A stretch of DNA of 55,228 nucleotides, from positions 144,293-199,520 of the forward strand of contig JAAOMT010000039.1 of the NCBI GenBank assembly GCA_016748015.1, given 5' to 3'. The translations under genes were made by a program, and so were the position numbers. Position 1 is the stretch's first letter; every line of letters starts with the position of its first letter. Positions 21,401-34,014 of this stretch are shown here, one piece after another. Below the pieces are notes generated by a model. The model searched no databases. It saw nothing but the letters and a program-made list of their open reading frames with translations, and was not told where the DNA came from. The DNA comes from Geosiphon pyriformis (lineage: Eukaryota; Glomeromycota; Glomeromycetes; Archaeosporales; Geosiphonaceae).

Positions 21401-22909
21401 ATGGCGCCCCAAAAACTCCTTCACGCTTTATCTCGAGACTTCGGGACCTTATTGAATAACGAAATATTCGTAGATGTTAGGATTATCATCGGTGATGGTT
21501 CTAATACTAAAACTTTTCATGCTTATTCGCCGATTTTAGCAGCAAGATCCTCCTATTTTGCTGTAGCACTCTCTAGTAATTGGGTTAAAAGAGAAAATAA
21601 CACCATCATCTTCTCTAAGCCTAATATTTCACCACAAATGTTTGAGATGATACTTCGGTAAGTTTAGTTTGCTTAAAATATACTTGCTAATATTTTATTC
21701 ATACATTTGATTATTGTTTTATCTAGATATTTGTATAGTGGTGAAATATCTCTTAAGGAATACGGAGTACCTATAATATTAGAATTGCTTGTTGCCGCCG
21801 ATGAGCTTATTATGGAAGATCTAATTAGCCACCTTGAAGACTATCTAATTAAACAACATGAAGAAGAGTTGAAAGAAAACTTTTTCACTTTACGTGAAAC
21901 ATCCAATAGGCATGAATCTTTTAAAAAGCTCCAAGATTTTTTTACCAACATAACTGCTAGAAATCCAGCTGCAATCTTTAATTCAAAAGAGTTCACTAAC
22001 CTCAACAAAAGTGCTTTAGCTTCAATTCTATGCAGAGATGACCTTAATTTAGAAGAATCTCAAATATGGGAAAAGATTATAGAATGGGGAGTTGCCAAAT
22101 CGGGTAGCAATATTAAAGCAGAGGAAATTCTAAATTGGACAAATGAAAACTTTGAGGCCTTTAAGGAATCAATTGAAGAGCTTCTACCTTTAATACGGTT
22201 CTTTCATATATCCTCAACTGTATTCTATCACAAAGTAAAGCCATTTGGAAGAATTTTACCTAAAACTTTATATCAAGATCTTTTACATCATTATCTAGTA
22301 CCGGGTAGTCAGCAAAAATCTGTAGACGCTCAGCCATTTCGCCTTCAACTAGATATAGAATCGAAGCTTCTTTATTTGCATAATGTGAGGCAGCTTGATC
22401 ACTGGGTTCAGGACAAAGATAACAATACTCCTTTTCAAAACCAACTTGGAAATAGTTTTGACTTGTTACTTCGAGGCAGTCGAGATGGATTTACCCCAGG
22501 TGATTTTCATCGATTATGCAATCACAGAGGATCCACAATTAGTGTTATCAAAGTGAAAGAAACTGGTCAACTGATTGGTGGATATAGTCAAAATCCTTGG
22601 GCTTCTTGCAATAGTTGGATATATGGAACAGAAAGTTTTATTTTTTCTCTCGGAGATGGCAAAGCTGAAAATGCTAAACTTAGCAAATCAATTAACGAAC
22701 GGGGACCTTTTGATAAATCAACTTATGGACCCTATTTCGGTATGCGTAATATTGTAATAGGCGGTAGTGATTTTCAAAATAGTCCTGGATGCTATTGTCA
22801 TAATGATTCATCATATGAGGATGTAATAATGCCTGGTTCTGAAAATGAACGAGTGTCCTTCTTTGTTGAGGAGTATGAAGTTTTTAAAATCAGCGAAATA
22901 CGTTATTGA
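21401..22909 (+). CDS. BTB-BACK-TLDc domain protein
   Basis: Exon 1 is 21401-21657 and exon 2 21727-22909, with intron GTAAGT..TCTAG (69 nt). Spliced length is 479 aa. BTB at about residues 20-125: VDVRIIIGD, FHAYSPILAARSSYF, then RYLYSGEISLKEY across the splice. BACK-like helices at about 130-235 (ILCRDDLNLEESQIWEKIIE, EWGVAKSG). TLDc at about 315-478: LLLRGSRDGFTPGDFHRLCN, TISVIKVKETGQLIGGYS, SFIFSLGDG, YGPYFG.., IVIGGSDFQ, FFVEEYEVFKI. BTB-BACK regions usually act as Cullin-3 adaptors. TLDc domains are linked to oxidative-stress protection and V-ATPase regulation. This combination is hugely expanded in Rhizophagus, from general knowledge. No frame defects. Its first exon and upstream region are duplicated in inverted orientation at 1-445, and a pogo-like insertion sits about 260 bp upstream. 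Confidence 0.93.
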
Positions 22910-24184
22910 GTTTTATACAATTCATTTTGCATTTTCTAAGCTATATATTAAATGGGGCTCTTTATTATTGTAATTTGCATTAGTAGAGTTATCCATAGCT
23001 TATTGATTTAAATCCCAAAATAAAGATATACAATTGAATATAAATATTATTTCACTTATCTTTATTTTACTTTGTGAAGTCTGCTATTAAAAACCTATCT
23101 TAAAACTTATATATAATCTTTAAATTTCATAAATTTATACAATTGGCTCAATAATATTAAAAAAGTTCCTACTTCTTTAAAATATAGTTTTAAATCACTA
23201 TAAAGAATGAGAGTTATTATTCGAGTTTTTACTAAGTAATGAGTGATTCTCAAGCCAAATGTAACTCGAAATTTCAATTTGTTCATTCTTCCCCTTTGAA
23301 TTTAAATTGACAAAGAATCAGAATATTTTTCTATTGAGCTTGCCCATATTCATCAGAAAATACAAATCAAAATAGTTTTCAGACCTTCGTAATATCATAT
23401 GTGTTACCCTATTCCTCCGAAACATTTTTCATATGATGAAATTAAATTTAATGAATCAAATTTAAGCCAATAAATTATTCAAATTCAATAATGCTTTTAA
23501 ATAAAGCACCTTTTTATCATTTATATTAATATTCTACTCGAAAAGAAGAAATTTATTTTGACTCATTTTTTTATGTTACATTATAAGTTCGACAATATGT
23601 ACCATTCAATTCTTATTCTTTTCTAAATAATGAGAAACTTTCATTGAAATATTATTTTATAATTTTTATAGTTTTCCTTAAAGTATTTAAAGTATAAAGG
23701 TATAATTTAGAATACTTACAAACTAAAAAGAGTTTTTCAATAAGATCATTTCAATTATTTAACTTCTAACAGTCGTAATCTTAAAAATAATAATAATAAT
23801 AAAAGTATAACCTTTATTATAACGTATTTAACTTTAATTTCAATTTCATATTACTTTTTTAACTTATACTTAGAAATGTGTGTTTATGTTGATATTATGT
23901 GACGAAATTTGAAAGTCATAATATGTAATCAATAATTATATAAATTGAAATTACATGTTAAAAGAAATTAAAATTTTGATATTTTTTTTAAGGATATCTG
24001 AGGATTGATATAACAATATTCTATAAAATAATCATTTCTTGATATTCCTCAAAAATAATTAGAAATTCAGATTTTAGAGTTATTATTAAAAATTGTTTAA
24101 TTTATTAGTAGTCCCAATGTATTTTTTAATCTATATTGTTCTTTTTTGGAATACTTAGACCTATCTACAATATAATCCTTCTTT
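22910..24184. other. AT-rich intergenic region 3' of BTB-TLDc gene
   Basis: No ORF or structured element supported. It leads into direct-repeat copy 2. Confidence 0.5.
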
Positions 24185-25040
24185 TTATTGATAAATAACA
24201 ACTCATTTATGACATTCAAATTATATTTTTTATTAAAAAAATTTCAACTTCATATTTATTATAGTAACACATCTTTTTGAAAACTTACAACAAACAATAA
24301 TTTAATATTTATGGTAAAAGAAATCTAAGAAATAGAGAATAATTTTTTTTAATACATAATATGATTGATAAAAATATAATATTTTAATTTTATTTCAAAA
24401 GGATAAATCATTATTTATTTTAATAGTTTTAATATTTTAAATCATCTTGACTGAAATTTACTATATGAATCATATATCTAATTTCTTTTAATAAAGAATA
24501 ATGGTAAGAACATTTAGGTCTTTTAAATATTATTCTGATAAATAAGAAAATTTAATAAAATACGAAAATTTGTAAAAATGAGTGATTCTTTTCCATAAAG
24601 ATTTTATGCTTTGGTAAGTGATTTTATTTTTAGAAATATCATTTATATAAAAAGGTTGATTATAATACTTTAATAAAATATGCATTATAGAAAAAGACTA
24701 GTAAATAAAATTCTTTTTGCTTTATTATATCTAATTGAAAAAACATTTAAAATTTCCTAGAAATTTTTAATAAATTATAGGATGTAATATTCCATATTTC
24801 TTTAATTAGACTTTGATTAAATTTCATTAAAAACTTTTTATCTACATTATTGAAAAAACCTTGTTAAAATATCATCATTCTTTTCGGTACAAAGTAATTT
24901 TTATCTTAGCAAAGAAGTTATAAAAGCATGAAGTCTTAATATTTAAAGCTTATATTATTATAATATTGCATACATTTTTCTACAAAAAGTATTTTCTATC
25001 ATGTCAAAGTACTCATTCATATTTTTCTTAATCAAGGATT
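24185..25040 (+). repeat. Diverged direct repeat, copy 2
   Basis: Aligns with 19500-20200 in the same orientation, further AT-shifted, for example AAAATATCATCATTCTTTTC (24866) against AAATATGACCATTCCTTTCG (19994). Shared landmarks end near TTTTTCTTAATCAAG (25023 here, 20183 in copy 1). The BTB-TLDc gene lies between the copies. Confidence 0.6.
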
Positions 25041-25072
25041 TTAACTATCAATATTTTGTTTTAATGACTGAT

Positions 25073-25245
25073 GTTGATCTACTTAAGGACCGGGAACTAG
25101 TCCAGCCCTTCTTTATATATCCGAATACCCCCTCCCAAATCTTATTACTAATTAACCGAATTAGTAAGCCGACTAGAATATTCCGGCATATTCAGCGAGT
25201 ATTCCTGATACGTCGCGAACTCGTGACACATAGAATGCATTTTTT
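25073..25245. repeat. Possible fragment of a solo LTR or other dispersed element
   Basis: An abrupt GC-richer island begins TGTTGATCTACTTAAGGACC, continues with GGGAACTAGTCCAGCCC, and ends near GTCGCGAACTCGTGACAC in otherwise AT-desert sequence. The TG start and sharp composition edge suggest a retrotransposon LTR fragment. No matching partner, primer-binding site or duplication was found in the window. The overlapping 86-aa ORF is probably fortuitous. Confidence 0.3.
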
Positions 25246-27136
25246 ATTATCATTAATATAAATTAAGATAAAATAATTAATTTTGAAAATATTATTAGAT
25301 CTTTTTATGACATGAAAAAAAATTTTCAAGTTGTTTTAAAAAAGATTATTCATATTATTATCATTATTTTTCGAATGATATACAATTATTTATTTTATTC
25401 AAAATATTAAATCGGAATTAAATAAACTGATAAAATATTTTTAACCCTTTTTTTAAAAAAACGTTTTAAAAATCAAAAATATATATTAAAATTATTGTTT
25501 GCTAAGAAATATTACATTTTATTTATTTATTTATATAATCTTTAAAAAATAATTTTAATTAAAAAATGAAATTGTAAATGTGACAAATAAACATTAAATT
25601 AATTATGATTTAGAGTTGTAATTATGTGACAATAAGACATTTACATTAGTAATAATTTATTGTAATACTTTTATTGCCAATATAAATTATTGTTATCATC
25701 TTTTTATAATTGTTATAAATATTAATAATTTTTTAAAATATAAACTATTTTTATATATAAAATTAATTAATTAATTAATTAAAAGATTATATTGATTAAT
25801 TGAAAAAGGAATTAATTAAAAGAAAAATAATTATTGAATATAACAAAATAAAATTTTTTTGAGAATTAATTTTGAAGAGATAATTAAATTTTAAAAGTAT
25901 ATTAACAATTTAAAGCTTAAATAAAAGTATTATTAACAACTTTTATTGATTTATTTTAAAAAAAAATTGAATCAAATGTCAATTACTAAAATTCTATTTT
26001 TTTTAGAGTATATTTTCATATTTTTAAATTTTCTTTCCATTATTTCAACGACACGTGAATAAATATTTTTTACAAGAATTTAAACCAATATGGTGGTGAT
26101 TATATTAATACTATTTTCATTTATTCAATAAATCAAAAAGATCACATTAGTCATGTTTTGCTTTGTTTTAAAAACGAGTTGATAAAACTTTGAAGTTCCC
26201 AAATTTAAATTACTTTCAACACAATTCACTTTACAGACAAACTCGATTACAAGATATTTAAATTTTTTTAAATTTTTGAGGAAATCAGTTCCATTGTTAC
26301 TTGCAGTAAAAATTATTAATTTTCATTTCATCTGCGACAAGCTGTGTTACAGCATCAAATTAATGAACGTGGAGATGTAGAAAAACAAAGAGAAAAATAT
26401 GTGCTTACTAATAAAGTAAATACCATACCAGAACTTTACATTCAGTTTTATTCTAGTTTCTTTTTTTGCTTATTGGTCTATACTTAGTTTCACAAATCTT
26501 GTCCATAATTGATTTAATGGGAAAAATATGTAAAGATCAAACAAAAGGGATTGAAATAAAAAATTTATTTCCATTGTTGTGATTAAAAAAAAATTTATAT
26601 TGGAACTTCAAGAGAAACTATTTAATTAAAAAAAGAATATTTATATTTATCTGAACTTGTGATGAAAACTTAATAAAAATTCATTAACCAAAATCTTTTA
26701 CATTTATAATATGAAAGGTATAAAATATAAAACGGAAATTTTATAAAGATTATAAAATTAAAATTGTTAACTATTTTTGCATCAAATAAAATTATCAAGG
26801 AAAGCAAAACCTGCAAAAGAAATTTAAAGGCAATAAATATTAACAAGAAATTTGACACTTTTTTGCTGATAAAGTGGTATTTTTGAAAATTAATTTTATT
26901 CTATCATCCCTCAGCATCAATTAATCTAATCATACTGCTATAAACATTTTACTTTTGTTAAAATTCAATTCAGATAAATTCCTGCCAAAATTTTTCTTAA
27001 AAGTTCAGATTCAACTTTAAAATTTAACCTATCAAATATTATCTTTAGTTCCTGACTAAGGAGCTATATGAACTATCTTTTTTGCCAAATTGAACTGAAT
27101 ATTGGCCTCATTTTTAATACCCCATATTTCTATGGT
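25246..27136. other. AT-rich gene-free stretch
   Basis: Long A/T tracts, including runs of TTAATTAATTAA near 25760. No supported ORF, RNA gene or repeat. The last 250 bp may be 3' UTR of the minus-strand gene at 27137. Confidence 0.5.
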
Positions 27137-28012
27137 TCAAATGAATTTTTTAATACTAGAGGGCGAAGATATCCCCCCAAATTCCATTAATCGCATGTGG
27201 AAATCATTGTACTCTCTGAACTCGGATCTTTCATGAAAATCGTAATGATGCTCTTGCTTTTCTTTACGATCCCGCCCCACAATTTTTGAATCAATAGATC
27301 TACTGCTTGAAGATTTTGATTGAGATTTCACTATTTTTACTTTCTCATCAACTTGATTATTTTTTTCCAAAAAACTTTTCCCATTCTTATTGCCTCTGGG
27401 TGGGCTTTGATTACGCTTTGCCATATTATGATTAGATCTTGAATTTAGGTTTGGATGTTTCTCATCAAGATTCTTGAACAAATTCAATCTTTTCTCGTCA
27501 ATATTTAAAAAACTTTTCTTCCTTTGATTATGAAATTCATTCACGCTACTACTACTCTTCTCAGATTTCTCAATTTGACAAGGTTTTTTCTTATCTTTTT
27601 TATGCTCTATGGAAGCCTTGATACAATCTTCGCATGGGCACTTTAAAAATCCATCATTGTCAATAATGAATCTCTCGTCTTCATCTGATGCCCTGATGTG
27701 AACACCATACCATTGTTCATTTATTAAATCAAATATTTTGTGATTTCCTGGGAGAGTTCGCTTTATTGGTTTCAAACGATACTTTTTTTCCATGATTAAA
27801 GTGATTGAGTCGATAAAATTTCCAAGTCCAAGAACGGCTTCCTCTTTATTACCATCAACTCCATTCAGTAATTTTTTAACACTTTCAATAACAGAAAGAC
27901 GTACACATGGTGGGGTGATTTCGGAGCGAAGAAAATCAAATTCTTTTTTAAAAATTTCATCTTTGACTGGTTTTGAAAATTGGTCGAAATTATTGGATAT
28001 TCTTTGAGCCAT
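27137..28012 (-). CDS. Hypothetical protein, 291 aa, CPCEDC motif and basic Ser-rich tail
   Basis: Single-exon ORF from ATG 28012. Residues 1-120 look globular and helical (DQFSKPVKDEIFKKEFDFLR, VIESVKKLLNG, GLGNFIDSITLIMEKKY), then WYGVHIRASDEDERFIIDND. A Cys cluster CPCEDC lies at residues 125-130. From about 135 the chain is disordered: Lys/Ser/Asn-rich with SRSNHNMAKRNQSPPRGNKN and a serine run KSQSKSSSSRSID, ending in a conserved-looking YNDFHMRLMEFGGIS segment. No signal peptide or membrane segment, so intracellular and possibly nuclear given the basic stretches. I do not recognise the family. A TATA-like TTATATATTT lies about 110 nt upstream (minus strand, near 28119-28128). Composition is clearly above the background GC, supporting a real gene. 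Confidence 0.75.
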   Translation of the reverse strand: MAQRISNNFDQFSKPVKDEIFKKEFDFLRSEITPPCVRLSVIESVKKLLNGVDGNKEEAVLGLGNFIDSITLIMEKKYRLKPIKRTLPGNHKIFDLINEQWYGVHIRASDEDERFIIDNDGFLKCPCEDCIKASIEHKKDKKKPCQIEKSEKSSSSVNEFHNQRKKSFLNIDEKRLNLFKNLDEKHPNLNSRSNHNMAKRNQSPPRGNKNGKSFLEKNNQVDEKVKIVKSQSKSSSSRSIDSKIVGRDRKEKQEHHYDFHERSEFREYNDFHMRLMEFGGISSPSSIKKFI

Positions 28013-29745
28013 ATTTTAGAAAAACTTTTTAATTGTATGGGAAATATTATTTGAAGAGAAATAAAAAACAGAGAGTTGTTGTATTTAACAAGGAAAACAA
28101 TGGTGCAAATTTAACCCAAATATATAAGTCCTTTCGAAAATATATCATCCTTCAGGTCGACTGAGTTTACAAGTTATTTTTAATTATCTGTAACATATTT
28201 ACTCTTTTTGTCTAATCAATAGTCTCTCACAATCATACATGTCATATATTAGTCAGAATAGAAAGATTTTGAATGATTTGGAAATTAATAGGGTTGCAAA
28301 AAAATTTCGGTCAATGATCAATAATCTAAGAATCCCATTAATCAGCTTTAAATGATATTGAATTTCAATACTAGAAATAAAAAATTTAGTTTGATTATCT
28401 TATTATTATCAATAAACTATATTCTACGAGTATTCGTCTTGGAATCTTAAATTTTTTTTCACGGGATTTGAACTTTAAAAAAGGTACAAGAAAAACATTT
28501 CTACGTATTTGGAAAATAAGTATCTTTTTGAGAAACGTTTCACTTTGCAATTCTTTTAAGTATAATTAAGTATTTACATAATACATGTAATTTATAGTTG
28601 AAAAAAAAAAAATTCCAATATCGTATGATCTTTGCTTTTTTACTATTACTTCAAAAAAGAAAAAAAAATAATTAATTTTATTACATGGTTTCAGCTTTCA
28701 AAAATTTATGATCCCAGAATTAAATTAGCCATCATTTGTTTATGTTAAAGCCCCACTTTCAAATCGAAATGAGGAAATAATATTATCAGGTTTTTTATTT
28801 AAAAGTTTCATATATTTTAGGTTTTCTTTTCACGTATTTTCACATAAAATTCTCAACCCCCCATCCCCTAATAATATATAAAATTAGGGAAATGCATGAA
28901 ACCTATTAATTCCTTGTCTTTATATGTTATAATGTCCTTGTTATGTAACGAATCCAATTAAAATTATTAATTGACGGTTTGCAGTATACATTTTATCATT
29001 TTTTGTGAACCTCTCACTAATGATCTGTTAATCAATAGGGAGTTGTTATCTCATACACCCGTGACCCTTTTCTCTTACTGAAGACCTGCATATGCTAAAT
29101 CGTGAATATTATTTCCATTTTTGGACTACAGGTAAAAAAAAATTTAGATGATGTCGCGTATACTACTGAATCTTCTTTTAGTTAGGGAAACAAAGGATTT
29201 AATCCATGATAAAACAAAGATCTCAATTATCACAAATTACATAGAAAGAATTCCCGAGCTTTTATTATACAATCACTCACCCAGGCTAATAAAGAAATAA
29301 AGAAAGAAAGAAAGAAAGAATTAATAAAATTGATGTTACCCCACTGTACCTCAATCAATGACTATGAGTAACTTAATTCTCACAGAAGGATAACTCAAAG
29401 ATAAAAACTCATAGAAATATTAATTTCTCAAAACTGCTTTTTACTTATTCTTGATCAGGTATCAAAAGCGAAGAGATTTCCCACACACAGTTTTTCATTA
29501 CCATTCGAACAACCTCCTGGGGATTCTCTTCTTTACATTTATTGTCGCCTTGTTTCTTTGCCAATTCATTTTTACACCTCTTTTATTTCCTCATGCATAC
29601 TTTCACCCGCTATTTTTAAAACATAAATATATTCGTTTTTTTTTTCTTTTTGAAAAGAATTCCTGGATATCTTATCAGCCAGGGAAGAGAAAAATAAACG
29701 AATACATACAGACCATAAAACCACCTGAATAAATTCAATACAGCA
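28013..29745. other. Intergenic region between divergent genes, with (AAAG)n
   Basis: It holds the promoters of the 27137-28012 gene (leftward) and the 29746 gene (rightward). A GAAA/AAAG tetranucleotide run lies at about 29294-29320. Short C-rich tract CCCCCCATCCCC near 28856. No ORF supported. The ORF at 29451-29732 is probably 5' UTR. Confidence 0.5.
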
Positions 29746-31106
29746 ATGGAAATGAGCAATGCCACAGAAACAGTAATTTCGACGATCCTAAAACATTGTG
29801 ACTGGCGCATAGAGATCTATAATTGTCAAAATTCTGGTTTCTGGACAACAGAGGTCGTCTTTTCGCTCGTCACATTTGGAATGTTGACATTGAGCGGTCT
29901 ATTCATTTTTGCATACCGATTTCGATACATGTGGCAAGGTTTATTTGTAGAGCATGGTGGTGTAGGGATAAGACCATTACCAGTTGATTGTCTATTGTTA
30001 TTTTTCACCATTGCTGCTTTGCTACGGACGGGACATTGCGTTTTTTTGTTGTTGGATTTGTATACAATGTTCTGGCAACGAGAACTCGGGCAAGAATTGG
30101 CAGCGACCTTCTTGAGTTTTGGGAGTGTTACCTATCTTGTGGGTAAGCATTATCTATCAATTTTTAATCATCTTTTAAAGACTAGAAAAATAATTATAAA
30201 ACTTAATATTAATTTAAATTTCAAAATTCTTCAGGAATTATATATACAATTCCGGTTAGCTATACATACGGGACATCTGGCATAGTCTCACTGGGAAGCT
30301 CAGCTGAAAAAAGTTCTTTAAATCTTAAATCCCACAAATTATTCATCCCAACCCCAGTACAACTTAATGTTTGTCTGGCATTCTGGTGTTTTTGGCCTTC
30401 CCTCATTGCTCTTCCATGTGCTATTCTATCTGGAATTTCAAGAGATCAAGGAAACCTTATAGCAGCAGAAAAATTTATTACTGCAAAATATGCATTGGAC
30501 TTTGTTTTTAGCATGAGTTTTTCTATAATCACGGCTTATTACGGGGTTAATTTTATTATTATTCTTCAAAGTACCATGAGAAAATTTGAAAGAAACTCGG
30601 TGGCCTTTGGTAGATTACAATCTAAGCTAACGCCCAATCCCACAAGGAAAGCTTTCTATCGGCTCAAATACACAATGACTTATCTATTTTTCATGTTTGC
30701 TTTCACCGGGCCTTGCTGGCTTCTATGGGGTATCTCTCATCAACAAATTGTGTCTACAGTGAATGGTCTCAACATCTTCCTTTCCATTATGTGGTATATC
30801 ACGGGGCCACAAGGAATGATTGCCGTGTGCCAATACTTGCTTGCTAAACGCATTTACCAGATAACCTTCTCGGATGGCCATCCATCATCTATAAGTTCTG
30901 TGCAAACTCAACTAACATATGCTGATTTGACCAATCCACATACCCCAACCACACCATCAATGATAAAGCCGGCAGTGATAAAGGTTGATAATAGAGTTGA
31001 TATTGAAATAAGGACTGTTGATAACTATAGTTCTGAGACGAATAATCATTGGGGAATGACTATGCCTGACTTTTCTGATACGGTGCCATACCATTCATCT
31101 GTCTAG
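29746..31106 (+). CDS. Seven-transmembrane protein (GPCR-like or TOM1/THH1-like)
   Basis: Exon 1 is 29746-30142 and exon 2 30235-31106, with intron GTAAGC..TTCAG (92 nt). Spliced length is 422 aa. A short extracellular-type N-terminus (NATETV, possible N-glycosylation) is followed by seven hydrophobic segments: VVFSLVTFGMLTLSGLFIFA, CLLLFFTIAALL.., FLSFGSVTYLVGIIYTIPV, LAFWCFWPSLIALPCAIL, FVFSMSFSIITAYYGVNFII, MTYLFFMFAFTGPCWLLWGI and LNIFLSIMWYITGPQGMIAV. The C-terminal tail is hydrophilic, about 85 residues, with Thr/Pro-rich NPHTPTTPS. Topology fits a receptor or a TOM1/THH1-type membrane protein. The sequence alone does not let me choose. The splice joins GTG-G to GA-ATT, keeping the frame inside TM3. 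Likely in the plasma membrane or an endomembrane. Confidence 0.88.
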
Positions 31107-33440
31107 ATTCGAAAAGGCATCAATTTGTGAAAATTAAGGAGACTTGAATCCCTTGGACAAAAAAACTTTATAACTTTTTGTAATTATATATTCCACAGAA
31201 TTTCAACACATACAAATAGATTTAACTTTGTACAGCTCATAGATCATTTTTACTTCATCCCAATTCATTTGTTATATATGCTTCAAACCATTGACTTTCC
31301 CAAACTATCATATCATTTGCATTTTTTCATCATCATTCCCTTAATTTCTGTTAATCCCAAATCCACACAATAATAATTTTAAAAAATGGTGTATACTTTT
31401 CATTTTTTCCTTCGTTTCACTTGAACTTTTCATTCTTGTATATACAGTCAATCTCTGGACCTATTTTATGAACCAAACATTTAGCAAAATAGTAAATTTT
31501 CACTTTTCAGAATGAGGCAAAAAGTGAAATAGTCGTGTTAAAGGACGAAACTTAAATTTTTAATAATCTTAATGTTTGAATTGGTTTTGACTCGATAAAA
31601 CCAAAGTCAATTCATTTTTTTATGAAATCCTTTTAATTGTGACAGTTACTTTAATTTAATTATTTCTAATGTGACAATGAGTTTAATTCAAAAAAAATAA
31701 AAACTACAAAAAAATCAAGTTCAAATGATTCTATCTTGTAATGAATTTAATATTGCAGCAAGAACCACGTTGACGTTGTGTAACAACAAAGAATAAATAA
31801 TAATGTTATTTTGAGGTTTTTAAAATTTCATTGGGTGGGCGCGTTTATTATAACCAGTTAGTTCGGTTAAAGACATCAAAACTGACGCGATCAAATATTT
31901 TTAATTACAAATTTATTCTTTATCAATGGCACTTTTTTCTTTAATTTCAAATTATAAATTCTCCATTTCAGGATTATTTTTTTTCTAAAGTATAAAAATA
32001 ATTTTTAAAGGAGTTCCAAAACAAATTCTTGGAGTATAGAGTTCTGCTCTTTTATATTATCCTAAAAAATATAAAAGAAAGAAATTTACTAATTAATTTA
32101 TTAATTAATGCAAAAGAGAGAAAATTTTTTTATTATATCTGTTTAATCTGTAGGAATTATATATATATATATATCTATATATATATTGTAATTATTTATC
32201 AAATATTAAAAACATTTGATAAAAAATGATTTTTCTTTTTTTTAGAATTTATAACAATATATATAAAAAGATATCAACAGGATGTTTATTGATAAAAATA
32301 TGATTATTGCTTTAAAAAATGGTTTATTAAAATAAAAATTTTTAATAAATATTAATTAAATTATATAATTAATTATTTTTTTACTCATTTTCAAATGAAC
32401 TTAAAAATTTAATTTTAATCAATTTAAAAAATTATTTTTATTTTATTTTATTGGTTTCATAATAATTGGAATTAAGTTCTTATTTTATAATAATTTTTAT
32501 ATATTAATTATATATTACTTAATTTTTTCTAATTATTAGTTTTTTAGTGTTAAGAAAATATTATTTTAAATAATAATCAAATTAAAAACTATTTATTGAC
32601 TATTATTTTTATGTATTTTCATAAATAACTAGAAATAATAATAAAATATTAAGTTTTATAATTCCTTAATTTTTTTTTCAATTGAATAAAATTTTAATAT
32701 TTTTATTTATTAACATTTTAAAATATTTTAATAAATAATAAGTTAAAAATAAAATGAATAATGTAATACTATTGTTTTTAAATCAACTAAAATTTAAAGG
32801 TTTTAATTTTTTATTATATATAAAATAATATTTTAGCAATATCAATTTTATAAATATTAAATTAATTAATTTAAAAGATTAAAAATTTATGTTTTAATAA
32901 GCATTAATATTTTTAATAATTAAAAAAGTTTTATTAAAAAAATTGAATTAAATAAAATTAAAGCTTTTTATTTATAAAAACAATAATTTATTAATCTTAA
33001 ATTTTTAAGTTAAAATATAATATATTCAAACAAAAAATTAATTCGAAAATTAAAAATTAAAAATAATATTTGTAATTTCAATAAAAAAAACAAATTAAAA
33101 ACAAAATTTATTTTTTATACAAGTTATTTATTTTAATAAATTGATAATTTTTGTATTAAATAAAATATTTAATTTTATTTATTATTAATAATAGTTAATT
33201 AATTAAATTATATTTTTTAAAACAATATTTTTATTACTTTTAATTTGATAATAGGTATTAAAATACCAAAAAATATTTAATTTCAAATTTTAATAACATA
33301 TTTTTTAAAATATAAATTTTTAATTATTATAGTAAATATTTTATTCAAAACAAATATTCTTAATTATAAAATAAGCAATTTTATATCAAATTATCAATAG
33401 AGTTTTAAATTTAAAAAATAAGAAATAAGTTTTTATTTAA

Positions 33441-33508
33441 AAAACAATTTTTTGTTTCTTAATACATTAAAAACAATTTTTTGTTTCTTAATACATTAAA
33501 AACAATAT
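33441..33508. repeat. 29-bp tandem duplication
   Basis: A unit containing AACAATTTTTTGTTTCTTAA recurs at 29-bp spacing (33441 and 33470), followed by a partial third start at 33499. The two copies are identical by eye. Confidence 0.8.
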
Positions 33509-34014
33509 ATATACAACTATTTATAATTAATTTAATAATAAAAATAATTTATTAAATATTAAAGTATTTAATTCAATATTTAATAATAATAATAATAATT
33601 TAATTGTTATGTTAAATATGTAAATATTAAAAAATTTAAAATAAATTTAAAATAATTAAATCTAAATATAACACATATATTTTTTATTAATTATAATAAG
33701 TATGTATTATAATTTTTAATATTTATTTATAATTTGTTATTGAAAAAATTGGCAAAAATTACAACAATAAAATTAAATATTATAAATATTTTTATTATAT
33801 TTAATTAAATTTTAAACTAATTAGAAATTTAATATATAAACTTTTCATTTTATTCTATTTTTATTATTATTTATAACTCAAAAATTTTTTTGGTGTTCAA
33901 TAGCATTAATCTTAAATAAATTTAATTTTGTTATAAATTTCAATTAAATTATATTAATTATATATATTAATTAATAAATTATAAATAAATTTTAAGTGTT
34001 TTGAAAATGATTTA

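Noticed and set aside
25001-25261. 86-aa ORF
   Set aside because: Spans the edge between two different repeats and lacks any protein-like features.
28436-28490. Sequence like a tRNA T-arm (GTTCAAATCCCG on the minus strand)
   Set aside because: No matching acceptor stem, D-arm or anticodon arm could be drawn around it. No tRNA in the window is supported.
29451-29732. 93-aa ORF just upstream of the 7TM gene
   Set aside because: No family features; ends 14 nt before the clear start of the 7TM protein, so probably leader.
31444-31480. CAGTCAATCTCTGGACC, resembling a pogo terminal repeat
   Set aside because: No inverted partner or TA-flanked end was found within a plausible distance.
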